Below, piece by piece: positions 44,880 to 54,033 of a DNA stretch of 64,000 nucleotides. The notes under the pieces were generated by a model. It had not been told where the DNA came from, made no database searches, and saw only the letters and a list, made by a program, of their open reading frames with translations. The translations under genes were made by a program, and so were the position numbers. The DNA lies in NCBI GenBank assembly GCA_964474905.1, contig CAYYUP010000013.1:1-64000 (forward strand). Reading direction: 5' to 3'. This stretch comes from JADJRG01 sp964474905. GTDB taxonomy: Bacteria; Myxococcota_A; Polyangia; Nannocystales; Nannocystaceae. Each line of letters starts with the position of its first letter. Positions within the stretch are counted from its first letter, which is position 1.

Positions 44880-45821
44880 ATGGCACGTCTCCAATGCGCG
44901 CTCGTTCTCTGCCTCGGCTCTTTGCCCGGGGCATGCACGAGCGGCGAGGCGATGACCACCGGTAGCAGCTCTCTGAGCGCGAGCCAGGGTCAGCCGACGG
45001 CCTCGCAAACCTCCAGCTCGTCCTCCACAGGGTCGACGGGCCAAAGTGAATCTGAGAGCGGTAGCAGCTCGACAAACGGCTCAACCTCCGCCGACAGCTC
45101 GACCTCCACCAACGGCTCGACCTCCGCCGACAGCTCGACCTCCGATGGCACAACGAGCAGTGGATCGACCACCGCCGACACCGATCCGACCGGCGGCGAT
45201 GCCTGCAAGACCGAGTTGCTCGTCACCATCCGCGACTTCCACCAGGGCCATGCCGACTTCGAGAGCTACACCGGCGACCAGGCGTATCTCGGGCTGGTCA
45301 AACCCGATCTGGGCGGCGATCACAAACCTGTCTACGCCAACCCCGGCCCGACGCCGCAGACCTCGGGCCCCGACAATTTTCTCCACTGGTACAACGACAC
45401 CGTCGATCAAAATCAGCACTTCGAGATCTCGATCGAGCTGACAGAGTCGATGCCGGGCGTCTTTACCTACGACAACTCGGCGTTCTTTCCGATCGACGAG
45501 ATGGGCTTCGGCAACGAGGGCTGGCCCCACAACTACCTCTTTTCTACCGAGATCCACGCCAATTTTAAGTACGAGGGCGGCGAGGTCTTCACCTTCACCG
45601 GCGACGACGACCTCTGGACATTTATTAACGGCAAGCTCGCCATCGATCTCGGCGGCCTGCACCCGCCGCTCTCGCAAACGGTCGATCTCGACGCCATGGC
45701 GGACGTCCTAGGGATCGCCCCCGGCGGCACCTACCCGATGGACATCTTCCATGCCGAACGCCACACCGATCAGTCCAATTTCAGGATCGATACGTCGATT
45801 CAATGTTTCATCCCCCAATAG
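44880..45821 (+). CDS. fibro-slime domain lipoprotein
   Basis: The 313-residue protein has lipobox LPGACTS near residue 20 and a Ser/Thr linker with (NGSTSADSSTS) repeats. It ends in a fibro-slime (TIGR02148-like) domain: VTIRDFHQGHADFE, then PDNFLHWYNDTVDQN, GWPHNYLFSTEIHANFKYEGGEVFTFTGDDDLWTFINGKLAIDLGG, and MDIFHAERHTDQSNFRIDTSI. The GDDDLW..INGKL part is like PA14-type carbohydrate-binding domains known from slime-mould and bacterial surface proteins. A cell-surface or matrix role is inferred. Confidence 0.85.
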   Translation: MARLQCALVLCLGSLPGACTSGEAMTTGSSSLSASQGQPTASQTSSSSSTGSTGQSESESGSSSTNGSTSADSSTSTNGSTSADSSTSDGTTSSGSTTADTDPTGGDACKTELLVTIRDFHQGHADFESYTGDQAYLGLVKPDLGGDHKPVYANPGPTPQTSGPDNFLHWYNDTVDQNQHFEISIELTESMPGVFTYDNSAFFPIDEMGFGNEGWPHNYLFSTEIHANFKYEGGEVFTFTGDDDLWTFINGKLAIDLGGLHPPLSQTVDLDAMADVLGIAPGGTYPMDIFHAERHTDQSNFRIDTSIQCFIPQ

Positions 45822-45939
45822 CGAGCAGAGCCGCCCGCAGGGGCGACTACGATAGCGTGGAAATGCCCCTAATGTTCCGCTAGCGGACGCTGAGGGCACC
45901 TCCCCACGTCGCCAGTGCGCGGGGTAGACTCAATAGGGA

Positions 45940-47727
45940 TTGCCCCGAATTGGATCTGATGATGCCCTCGCGTCGCTCGAGGCGCTGGAGCGTTGCCTCA
46001 CCGGTGAGGCCAACGAGGGTGCCTCACTCGCGGCACGATTAGCGCTGCTGAGCCGTGCTGCGGCTCTCTTCCAGGAGCGCCTGAGGGCTTCTGAGAGCCG
46101 TCTACACCAGGTCACAGGCCGTCTCGAAGAGATACTGGAGGTCGTCACTAGCCTCACGGCACTCGAATACGATCGAAAGGTACCGCTGAGCGACGACGAT
46201 GATTGGATCGTCAACGCGCTCGCGATTGGCCTCAACATCATGGGTGATGAACTCGCGCAAGCGACCCGCGAGCTGACCACTGCCCGTGACGGAGCCCTCG
46301 CCGCAAGCCGAGCCAAGAGCACCTTTCTCGCGAACATGAGCCACGAGCTGCGGACTCCGCTAAACGCGATCATCGGCTACAGCGAACTCATCCGCGAGGA
46401 GCTCGATGCCGGCGAGTGCTACACGATCAGCGCCGACCTAGGCCACGTCGAGAACTCTGCGCACCACCTCCTCGATCTCATCCAAGATACCCTCGATCTC
46501 TCCAAAATCGAGGCAGGCAAAATGGAGTTGACGGTCGAGAGTTTCGATCTGGGGGCGCTCCTGCGGGCGATCGCCTCGACCGTCGAGCCGCTGATGCGCG
46601 ACCGCAGCAATCGCCTCTCGGTGACGATCGCCGACGACCTAGGCACCTGCAACAGCGACCGCACCAAATGCCGCCAGATCTTCTACAACCTCCTGAGCAA
46701 CGCCGCGAAGTTCACTGAAAACGGATCGATCAAGCTGCGCGCGCACGCCGACGAAGGAGGTCAAGACCTCTTGATCGAGGTCGAGGATTCCGGGATCGGT
46801 ATCCCTGTGGCCAAGCTCCCAGTGATCTTTGGCGCCTTCACCCAGGCCGACAATTCGACCAGCCGCGACTACGGCGGCACCGGGCTCGGCCTGACCATCA
46901 GTCGCCACTTCGCCGAGATGCTGGGCGGCGCACTCACGGTCACCAGCATTGTCGGTGAAGGTTCGATCTTCACGGTTCGACTGCCACGCCAGGCGCCGAT
47001 CGGCGAAGTGCCGAGCCCGCACATGAGCCTGCCCGGCAACGTCGTCATCATCGCCGATCGCGACGCCTGCCTCCACGACCTGCTCCGCCGACGCCTCGCG
47101 GCCCTGGGCTTTGCCGTGCTCTCGGCCGCCACCTATCACGATCTGCTGGCCCTCTGCACACACCTGCGACCGGTGCTCATCGTTCTCGATGCCTCGACCC
47201 CCGTCGAGGACTCGGGCGCCGCCCTTGGCAATCTCTGCTCAGAGATCGGACCGGTGCAGCTCTTTGTCAGCGGTGACACACCAGCGCGTGACCGCGCTGC
47301 CCTGCGCGAACTCGAAATCCCAGCCGTGCACAGCCGCCCTGTCGACATCGATCGGGTCATCACGCTCGCCCTCCGCTTTCGCAAGAGCGAGCATCTCGGC
47401 TCGCTTGTGCTCCTGTCCGCGGGTGACAGCGAGGTGCTCTCTGGGGGGCTGAAGGCGGCGGGTTGGGGCGTCTTCGGGCCCGTCGACTTCGACCCGGACA
47501 CGGCCCCGGACGCGCTCGTCGTCGATCTCCGCGGCGGTAGAACAGTGCTCGACCAGCTCTGCGAACTGCCCTGGCCAGATGCACCGCTGCTGCTCGTGGT
47601 CGATGCAGACGACAGACCCGAGGTCGCACGCCCACACGTGATCATCGACCTTCGCACCGCGACCCTCGACAACGCCTGCCTCGCCCTAACCGAACTCGTG
47701 CATCGCAGCGATCGCCGAGGCCCTTAG
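45940..47727 (+). CDS. sensor histidine kinase with degenerate receiver-like C-terminus
   Basis: The 595-residue protein has no obvious TM segment. N-terminal helices are coiled-coil-like. The HisKA domain has FLANMSHELRTPLNAIIGY (His135). HATPase has NLLSNAAKFTENG, VEDSGIGI and YGGTGLGLTIS. Two receiver-like domains follow: VVIIADRDACLHDLL with LIVLDAST (one acidic pocket), and GSLVLLSAGDSEVLSGGL with ALVVDLRGG. They lack a complete standard receiver set, so they may be regulatory and not phosphoacceptors. The start is TTG at 45940, with TAGACT at 45924-45929 as a possible -10. Its gene begins the co-directional cluster to 54033. Confidence 0.85.
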   Translation: MPRIGSDDALASLEALERCLTGEANEGASLAARLALLSRAAALFQERLRASESRLHQVTGRLEEILEVVTSLTALEYDRKVPLSDDDDWIVNALAIGLNIMGDELAQATRELTTARDGALAASRAKSTFLANMSHELRTPLNAIIGYSELIREELDAGECYTISADLGHVENSAHHLLDLIQDTLDLSKIEAGKMELTVESFDLGALLRAIASTVEPLMRDRSNRLSVTIADDLGTCNSDRTKCRQIFYNLLSNAAKFTENGSIKLRAHADEGGQDLLIEVEDSGIGIPVAKLPVIFGAFTQADNSTSRDYGGTGLGLTISRHFAEMLGGALTVTSIVGEGSIFTVRLPRQAPIGEVPSPHMSLPGNVVIIADRDACLHDLLRRRLAALGFAVLSAATYHDLLALCTHLRPVLIVLDASTPVEDSGAALGNLCSEIGPVQLFVSGDTPARDRAALRELEIPAVHSRPVDIDRVITLALRFRKSEHLGSLVLLSAGDSEVLSGGLKAAGWGVFGPVDFDPDTAPDALVVDLRGGRTVLDQLCELPWPDAPLLLVVDADDRPEVARPHVIIDLRTATLDNACLALTELVHRSDRRGP

Positions 47728-47769
47728 CTAGCGGCTGCTTCTCGCCTGCGGATCACGTAAGCTCGAGAC

Positions 47770-48294
47770 GTGTTCGAGACGAAGCTGGATGCGGGCGATG
47801 GCAGCGTGATCCCTGCTTCGCTGTCGATCCGATTCACACCCTGCACCCAGCTGATCGTGATCGTGCGCCGCTTCGTGCAGTCCTTCTACGAGCGGGTGCT
47901 GCACAACAGTGAGCTCGCCTCGCTGCTCGCCCTCGCCACTCACGAACTCCTCGAGAACGCCGTCAAATACGGGACCACGGACGATGCCCTGCTCGCGATC
48001 TCGGTGCTCGCCAGCGTCGACAGCGGAGTGCACGTCGACCTCGCGATCCGCAACACTGCGCTCGCCAGCCATATCGCCGAGGCTGAGCGCGTGATCGCAG
48101 ACCTGAGCGAATGCGACGATACCTTCGCCTTTTATCAAGAACGCATCAAAATCGCCTCCGAACGCAAGAGCGGCTCGGGCCTCGGTCTGGTCAGGATCGC
48201 CGCCGAGACCGGAATGACCTTAGAATCCGCACTCATCGACGACGAATTTGAGATCCGCGCCAGGGCTCACTTCCCCTCCGAGACAACACAATGA
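47770..48294 (+). CDS. RsbW-like ATP-binding regulator (slr1658-type)
   Basis: The 174-residue protein has a single HATPase_c_2-type domain: SIRFTPCTQLIVIVRRFVQSFYER, the N-box LATHELLENAVKYG, and the G-box SGSGLGLVRIAAE. There is no kinase His domain. Such proteins phosphorylate or bind an STAS partner in partner-switching systems. The start is GTG at 47770, 42 bp after the histidine kinase. The stop overlaps the STAS-like gene start by 4 bp (ATGA). Its pairing with that gene matches the cyanobacterial slr1658/slr1659 gene pair, as I recall it. Confidence 0.82.
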   Translation: MFETKLDAGDGSVIPASLSIRFTPCTQLIVIVRRFVQSFYERVLHNSELASLLALATHELLENAVKYGTTDDALLAISVLASVDSGVHVDLAIRNTALASHIAEAERVIADLSECDDTFAFYQERIKIASERKSGSGLGLVRIAAETGMTLESALIDDEFEIRARAHFPSETTQ

Positions 48295-48671
48295 AGATCG
48301 CTGCGCTGCACACAGGTGAGCTCGACGGCAATGCATCACGAGACGGCGATCTCGTGCTCCTCGTGTTTAGTGGCAACGCGGATAGCCGTGCCGACACCCA
48401 GCTCGAGACGTTTCTCCAGGGTGTGCACGAAGAGCTCCTAGGCGAATCTATCCGCCAGGTCGATGTCGACATTCGCACACTCGAGTTTCTAAACTCCTCG
48501 TGCTTTAAGGGTTTTATCACCTGGATCGTCCGGGTCCGGCGCATGGACCCCGAGTCGCGCTACCAAATACGCTTTATCTCGAGTGCAAACTACCCCTGGC
48601 AAAAACGCAGCCTGCACGCCATCAGCTTCTTCGGTGGCGGCGATCTGATCACCGTCAGCATCGAAGATTAG
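48291..48671 (+). CDS. STAS-like regulatory protein (slr1659-type)
   Basis: The 126-residue protein has the pattern VDIRTLEFLNSSCFKGFITWIVRVRR, then RFISSANYPWQKRSLHAISFFGGGDLITVSIE. STAS antagonists have a phosphorylatable Ser in this N-S-S loop; here the residue after NSS is Cys where Gly is usual. It should be the target of the adjacent ATP-binding kinase and could be dephosphorylated by the SpoIIE-type phosphatase at 52213. That assignment is inferred from context. Confidence 0.78.
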   Translation: MKIAALHTGELDGNASRDGDLVLLVFSGNADSRADTQLETFLQGVHEELLGESIRQVDVDIRTLEFLNSSCFKGFITWIVRVRRMDPESRYQIRFISSANYPWQKRSLHAISFFGGGDLITVSIED

Positions 48672-48728
48672 GTGCTGTGCAACCATTCCAAGAACAGCCT
48701 GCATCCAAGAAGACACGAGAGCGAGACA

Positions 48729-48758
48729 ATGCCCGCGAGGGACTCGGGTAGATCATAA
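48729..48758 (+). promoter_or_regulatory. possible 9-codon upstream reading frame coupled to the porin start
   Basis: ATG at 48729 opens a frame MPARDSGRS ending TAA, and the last A of TAA is the first base of the porin ATG (TAATG). The region has no good ribosome site for the porin itself. Coupled re-initiation is possible but unproven. Confidence 0.3.
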
Positions 48759-50227
48759 TGCCCGCACTCTCTGCCCTCGCTGCCCTCGCCGCCCTCTCCG
48801 GCCTCTCGCTCGCTGCCCAGATTCAACCCGCGGATCGCGGCGTACCAGAGGTCACTAGCGTCGATCCAACGCCCCAGGCTTTGCCTACGCAGGCTTTGCC
48901 CGAGGGACCCGACCAAGCGACGCTCCAGGCCTTCGAGCGCCGCCTGCACGCGATCGAAGCCGAAAACGCCGAACTCCGCGGGCAACTCGATACGCTCCGC
49001 GAGGATCACAACTTCCTCGACCAAAACTTTCAGCGGATTCTGCCACTCACCGGCCGAGTGGGCGGCTACATCGACTTCGGCTATTTCTGGGTCGGCGGTG
49101 ACGGCTCAGGCGTGCGCTCCGACATCGGCCACGTCAATTTTCCCCAGCACGAGGATGAGATTCCCGACTCATGGGTCTTTATGGGCGACCCTTTGTCGAC
49201 CGCGATCAACTCCCGCGGCGATCCAGCCGACACCGGCGAATCACGGCAGATCACCTTTGACGGCGTCGACAGCCGCGGCAAATCATCGTTCCTCGTCAAC
49301 GCTCTAAACCTGTCGATCTTCGCCGGGATCGGCAAATACAGTGCGGTCGAGGGCCTCTTTGATCTGGTACCGCGGGGTCGCGACGTCGCCAACCCAAACG
49401 GCCTCTTCCTCGGCGACTACCTCGACATCAAGCTCGCCTATCTCCGGGTCTCGCCACCGACCAAGCGCTTCGACCTCGACATCATGGCGGGCAAGATAAA
49501 CCCGGTCATGGGGTATGAGTACAGGATCCAGGAGGCGAGCGATCGGCTGACCGTGACGCCCTCTCTTATCTGCCGCTACACCTGCGGGCGGCCGGTCGGG
49601 ATCAAGGCCCGGGCCCGCTTTCTCAGCTCTCGCTCGCTCATCGCCGCGCTCTCGCTGACCAATGGCAGCGGCTTTAGCGAGGGTTTTGGCTTCGCCAGCG
49701 ACGTCGACAGCAACCACTTCAAAACGATCGCGAGCCGTCTCTCCTACGTGATCCCGGTGGGCGCGGGGCTCGAAATCGGTGCCTCTGGATCATTTGGCGC
49801 CCAGGACCTCCAGCCCTCCGACAGCATCTACCAATGGAATTACGGCGTCGACCTCCACCTGGAGATCGCGAACCTCGAATTCACGACCGAATTCATCCAC
49901 GGCGACCTCCGCGGCGAGAGCGAAGCCGTCGGTCCGGCCTGCGGGCTCGCTCCTTGCCTCGAGTTCGTCGGCGCCTACGGCCTCCTCGCCTACCGCGCCC
50001 AAAACTGGCTGATCCCGTATTTCCGAACGGACTGGCGTTCGGCTCATCACCAAAGCGGAGCGAGTTTTGTCTACCACAGCGATGTGCTGCGTTTCACGCC
50101 GGGCTTTCGCTTCGAATTCGGCACTCATGTGATTATGAAGATCGAGTACACCGTCAACCGTGAGCTCGGGGGCGTGCCGCAATTCCCCGATGACGTATTT
50201 ACGACCTCGGTCGTCGCCAGGATCTAA
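48758..50227 (+). CDS. porin-like outer-membrane beta-barrel protein
   Basis: The 489-residue protein has N-terminal hydrophobic residues (LAALAALSGLSLAAQ) but no basic residue first, so it is a weak signal peptide. A helical coiled-coil stretch follows (LQAFERRLHAIEAENAELRGQLDTLRED). The rest is beta-barrel: RVGGYIDFGYFW, FLVNALNLSIFAGIGKYSAVEGLFDLV, DYLDIKLAYLRVSP, INPVMGYEYRIQEASDRLTVTPSLICRY, FRFEFGTHVIMKIEYTVNREL. It resembles DUF-type porins next to redox genes. Its place before a cupredoxin and a multiheme cytochrome suggests an outer-membrane conduit. It is in a run of genes with 4-bp to 86-bp spacing. Confidence 0.78.
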   Translation: MPALSALAALAALSGLSLAAQIQPADRGVPEVTSVDPTPQALPTQALPEGPDQATLQAFERRLHAIEAENAELRGQLDTLREDHNFLDQNFQRILPLTGRVGGYIDFGYFWVGGDGSGVRSDIGHVNFPQHEDEIPDSWVFMGDPLSTAINSRGDPADTGESRQITFDGVDSRGKSSFLVNALNLSIFAGIGKYSAVEGLFDLVPRGRDVANPNGLFLGDYLDIKLAYLRVSPPTKRFDLDIMAGKINPVMGYEYRIQEASDRLTVTPSLICRYTCGRPVGIKARARFLSSRSLIAALSLTNGSGFSEGFGFASDVDSNHFKTIASRLSYVIPVGAGLEIGASGSFGAQDLQPSDSIYQWNYGVDLHLEIANLEFTTEFIHGDLRGESEAVGPACGLAPCLEFVGAYGLLAYRAQNWLIPYFRTDWRSAHHQSGASFVYHSDVLRFTPGFRFEFGTHVIMKIEYTVNRELGGVPQFPDDVFTTSVVARI

Positions 50228-50231
50228 AATT

Positions 50232-51035
50232 ATGACCTCCACACACTCGGCTCTGCCCGTGCGCAAGATGCTCCTACGCGCACTCGGCCTCGTGCTCGCT
50301 GCGAGCCTCGCGGCCGCACCACAGGCCCTCGCGAGTCCCGACAACGAGGTCAAGCTCAAGAGCGGCGGCGAATCCAAGGCCGACTCGGGAGCCTCTACAA
50401 ACGCCGATCTCCCGGTACAAGCGAGCCCCAGCGAGGGCGGCAAGCTCGTCGGCAAGGTACTTCTTAAGCGCCGCCGTCGAACCCTGGCGGACCGATCCAA
50501 TATCGTTGTCTACCTCGAAAACGTGCCCGGTGATGCCCCGACACCGTCCGCTACCGCCCACGAGATCCGCCAACACAACAAACAATTCACGCCCAAGGTC
50601 TCCGCAGTCGTCATCGGTACAACGGTCGCGTTCCCCAACGACGACCGCATCTTCCACAACGTTTTCTCGATGTCGAGGGCGATGAAGTTTGACCTCGGCC
50701 TCTACAAGAGCGGCACCAGCAAGAGCGTCGTCGCCACCCATGAGGGCATCGTCGACATCTACTGCAACATCCACCCAGGCATGGCCGCCAAGGTGCTCGT
50801 GCTGCCAAATGCCTTCTTCTCGATCACCGACAAAGAGGGCAACTTCGCGATCGACGGGGTACCGCCGGGCAACTATCCCGTGGTCGCATGGCAAACGGGC
50901 GGCGACCCCTACCGCGGTGAGGTGACGATCAGCGCCGACGGTATCACCTCTCTCGACATCGAGATGAAAGTCGGCCGTAGCCCCGTGGAGGCCCATACGC
51001 GCAAGGACGGCACCCCCTACGGTCGCTACCGATGA
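50232..51035 (+). CDS. cupredoxin-domain periplasmic protein
   Basis: The 267-residue protein has signal peptide LVLAASLAAAPQALAS. The cupredoxin domain has GTTVAFPNDDRIFHNVFSMS (His ligand) and VDIYCNIHPGMAAKVLVL (Cys, His, Met), a full type 1 copper set. A carboxypeptidase-regulatory-like sandwich follows (EGNFAIDGVPPGNYPVVAWQTGG). Relatives are annotated as plastocyanin-like or methylamine-utilisation proteins and carry electrons in the periplasm. ATG at 50232 was chosen over an upstream frame because the signal peptide starts there. The stop overlaps the cytochrome start by 4 bp. Confidence 0.86.
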   Translation: MTSTHSALPVRKMLLRALGLVLAASLAAAPQALASPDNEVKLKSGGESKADSGASTNADLPVQASPSEGGKLVGKVLLKRRRRTLADRSNIVVYLENVPGDAPTPSATAHEIRQHNKQFTPKVSAVVIGTTVAFPNDDRIFHNVFSMSRAMKFDLGLYKSGTSKSVVATHEGIVDIYCNIHPGMAAKVLVLPNAFFSITDKEGNFAIDGVPPGNYPVVAWQTGGDPYRGEVTISADGITSLDIEMKVGRSPVEAHTRKDGTPYGRYR

Positions 51036-52192
51036 GGCTGCGCCTGGGACTTAGCTTCGCTCTGCTCGGGATCTTCGCCTGCGGAGAGGCAAACGATCGT
51101 TCTCATAAACATGTCTCAAGGAACATGTTTACTAAAGCCGAGCTGAGGAAAAAATCGAAACGAAATCAACGGGCGGTCGCTCGCTCTTCGGCTCGCTGCG
51201 GAGAATGTCACGGGGCCTACGAGCGCACCTGGAAGGCCTCGAGCCATGCAAAGGCGGCCACCAGTCCCTACTTTCGAGCGAGTGCCAATGGCGACGGGCG
51301 TTGTGCACCCTGTCATACGCCGCTGGTCGGGGAAATCGCCGACGACGATCCGATCCACGAGGAGGGTGTCACCTGCGACGCCTGCCACTCGATCATCGAG
51401 GTCAACGACGATGCGCCGAGCCCCGGCCTCATCTTTGACCTGACTGCGAGCATCAAATACGGCCCCCTCTGCGACTCCGAGGGCAGCTATTTTCACCGCA
51501 GCGGCTGCTCTCCGCTGCACAGCAAAAGCCGCCTCTGCGCTGGCTGCCACAGCCTAGAGTGGCCCTCTCCAAACGGCGAGATGCTGCCAGTGATCACCGA
51601 CTTTGATGAGTGGTCGGCAAAGGGCGGCCGCGGAGCGACCTGCCAGGACTGCCACATGTCGGGCACGCCGGGCGAGGTCGCCCGCGGTTTTGCAACTCGA
51701 GAGAAGATCTCGCGCCACGACCTCTTCGGGGCCGATGAGGAACTCCTCCGCGCCAGCATCAACCTCAGAGCGTCGCTCCGCACCGGTGAGGAGGGATCGC
51801 GCGACCTCGAGGTGACGCTCACCAATCGCGGCGCCCTGCACTCGATCCCCGCCGGTCTCGCGGGGCGACGTTTCGTTCTCAGCATCAACTTTATCGACAT
51901 CGAGGGCCGCAGCGTCGGCCAAGCTGCGCGGGTCTACGCCCGGATACTCGTCGATGCGCAGGGCCGCGAGGTGTTCTTTACAGAGGCGCGCGCCCTCCGA
52001 GAGGACAACCGCCTGCACCCCGGCGAACGCCGGATGGAGCGCTTTCGAATACCGCCCTCGACGACGATCGCAAAGGTGCGATTGGAGCGTTTCGCCCTCG
52101 CCCCTGAGGTCGCCGCTCGCCTCGGACTCGCGGTCCCCCAGGGCTCCCTCGTCCACCGGACAGATGTGATCATCGAGTCGGACAATCCCTGA
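51032..52192 (+). CDS. multiheme c-type cytochrome lipoprotein (five CXXCH)
   Basis: The 386-residue protein has lipobox LGIFACGE near residue 17. It has five heme c motifs: CGECH (56-60), CAPCH (91-95), CDACH (115-119), CAGCH (169-173) and CQDCH (204-208). The C-terminal 170 residues are beta-rich with no heme motif. It fits a NrfA/cytochrome c554-like electron-transfer protein. Anchored at a membrane by lipid, it is in position to pass electrons between the cupredoxin and the porin or the outside. No active-site Lys motif of nitrite reductase was seen. Confidence 0.88.
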   Translation: MRLRLGLSFALLGIFACGEANDRSHKHVSRNMFTKAELRKKSKRNQRAVARSSARCGECHGAYERTWKASSHAKAATSPYFRASANGDGRCAPCHTPLVGEIADDDPIHEEGVTCDACHSIIEVNDDAPSPGLIFDLTASIKYGPLCDSEGSYFHRSGCSPLHSKSRLCAGCHSLEWPSPNGEMLPVITDFDEWSAKGGRGATCQDCHMSGTPGEVARGFATREKISRHDLFGADEELLRASINLRASLRTGEEGSRDLEVTLTNRGALHSIPAGLAGRRFVLSINFIDIEGRSVGQAARVYARILVDAQGREVFFTEARALREDNRLHPGERRMERFRIPPSTTIAKVRLERFALAPEVAARLGLAVPQGSLVHRTDVIIESDNP

Positions 52193-52212
52193 TACTGGGG
52201 GCGCCTCTGCCC

Positions 52213-54033
52213 ATGAAGTTCCGCTCGGCGATCCTTTTGAGTTCGATGACCCTGGTGATCGCAGTGGTCGCCGCCTCGGTGATCACGGTGAGCGCCGCGA
52301 TCGACAGCTCCGCACGCCGCGATCTCGAACGAGAACTCGACCGTTCGCTCGCCGTCTTCCGCGAACTGCAGGGCTACCGGGCATCGCTCTTCCGGGCACA
52401 ATCCGACGTCGTCGCCCAGGCGCCGCGGCTCAAGGCGGTAGTCCATACCGCCGACATCGACCGTGCCACGGTCCTCGACACCGCCCGCGAGATCCAGCGA
52501 TCGGCGGGCGCAGACCTGCTCCTGCTCACCGATTGGTCCGCTCACCTCTGGGTCGATACCGCCGATCCGACCGCAGAGGGATTTGATCTCGGGGACATGC
52601 CGCTGATCTCAAAAAGCCTCGCCGAGGATGTGGCCGAGGGCATTTGGGTCATCGATGACGGGGCCTACCAGGTGCAGGCTCAGACCCTGAATTACGGCCA
52701 GGAGCTGGTCGGCATTCTCGTTTTGGGCTTCGTGATCGACGAACGTGTTGCGTCGACGATCGAACGCCAGACCGGAGCGAGCGTCGTCATCACTCTCGAC
52801 GGACGAGTGCTCGCGATGTCGGCCGGCGCTCCCTTTGCCGACGGCGACACCGATGCCACCACGGCACTCCTGAGCCTCGCCGGCGAGCGCAGCGAGCAGA
52901 CCCAACGCGTCGAGCTCGGCGGCTCCACCTACCTCGTTCGGAGCGGTGTCTTTCCTGGTGCGCGCGCGGACCAGGGCCTCGGCTTTGTCGTCCTGCACTC
53001 GCTCGACCAGGCACTCGCGGACAGCCGAGCGATCACGCAGCGCCTGCTCTTGATCGCCGGCCTGGCGCTGCTCGCCGCCATCGCCCTGGCGATCCTCGTC
53101 GCCCGCAGGCTCGCTCGGCCCCTCGACAAGCTCGTCGACTTTACAACTGCGATCGCCAGGGGTGAGCTTCGCTCCCGCAAACTCAACGAAGGCACAGACG
53201 AAGTGCTGACGCTCGCCGCAGCGATGAACACGATGGTGCACGAACTCGCGGAGTCCCGAGTGCAGCTCGCGACTAAACAGCGGCTCGAGAACGAGATGGA
53301 GATCGCGGCTCGCATTCAGACCTCGATCATCCCCGAGAGACCCACAGTCCCCGAACTCGAGATCGCCGCGCTCATGCGCACGGCAAGCGAGGTCGGCGGC
53401 GACTACTACGATGTGATCGCAGCCCATGACGGTGCCTGGATCGGCATTGGCGACGTCGCCGGCCACGGACTGCGCGCGGGGCTGGTGATGCTGATGGTCC
53501 AGAGCGCGATCTCTAGTCTCGTACGCGAGCGACCCGACGCGCCGCCGCACGAGCTGGTCGCGACCCTCAACCGGGTCATCTACGACAACGTGCGCGAGCG
53601 CCTGACCCAAGATGAGCACGTCACCTTCACCCTCTTCCGCTACTACCACGGGGGACTCCTCCGCTTCGCTGGCGCCCACGAGCCCTTCCTCATCCTCCGA
53701 GCCGCCACCGGCCGTGTCGAGCAGATCGAGACCCCTGGCACCTGGATCGGCGTGCTACCCGAGATCGACGACGCACTCAGCGACAGCAGTCTCCACCTCG
53801 AGATCGGCGACCTGGTGCTGCTCTACAGCGACGGTCTCGTCGAGAGCCGCAACCCAGAGGGCGAGTTCTTCGGCCTAGGGCGGGTCCGCGAAGCGCTCAT
53901 AGCCGGCCGTGACAGCCCACTCGAAACCATTGCCCAGGGGCTCGTGCAGGCCAGCGCAGACTTCAGCGACGAGATCGAGGACGACATCTCGATCCTGCTA
54001 TTCCGGGTCAAAGGTGACCTTGATGCGAGCTAG
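52213..54033 (+). CDS. membrane-bound SpoIIE-type PP2C phosphatase with extracytoplasmic sensor
   Basis: The 606-residue protein has TM1 (about 8-30), a sensor domain (about 31-275) facing the periplasm, TM2 (LLLIAGLALLAAIALAILVA, about 277-297), HAMP (LARPLDKLVDFTTAIARGELRSR) and a coiled coil with the GAF-less PP2C linker (LENEMEIAARIQTSIIPERP). The SpoIIE phosphatase has GGDYYDVIAAHDGAWIGIGDVAGHGLRAG, YSDGLVESRN and DDISILLFRV metal-binding Asp residues. It should dephosphorylate an STAS protein, reversing the RsbW-like kinase. An envelope signal could thus reach the STAS protein at 48291. Confidence 0.92.
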   Translation: MKFRSAILLSSMTLVIAVVAASVITVSAAIDSSARRDLERELDRSLAVFRELQGYRASLFRAQSDVVAQAPRLKAVVHTADIDRATVLDTAREIQRSAGADLLLLTDWSAHLWVDTADPTAEGFDLGDMPLISKSLAEDVAEGIWVIDDGAYQVQAQTLNYGQELVGILVLGFVIDERVASTIERQTGASVVITLDGRVLAMSAGAPFADGDTDATTALLSLAGERSEQTQRVELGGSTYLVRSGVFPGARADQGLGFVVLHSLDQALADSRAITQRLLLIAGLALLAAIALAILVARRLARPLDKLVDFTTAIARGELRSRKLNEGTDEVLTLAAAMNTMVHELAESRVQLATKQRLENEMEIAARIQTSIIPERPTVPELEIAALMRTASEVGGDYYDVIAAHDGAWIGIGDVAGHGLRAGLVMLMVQSAISSLVRERPDAPPHELVATLNRVIYDNVRERLTQDEHVTFTLFRYYHGGLLRFAGAHEPFLILRAATGRVEQIETPGTWIGVLPEIDDALSDSSLHLEIGDLVLLYSDGLVESRNPEGEFFGLGRVREALIAGRDSPLETIAQGLVQASADFSDEIEDDISILLFRVKGDLDAS

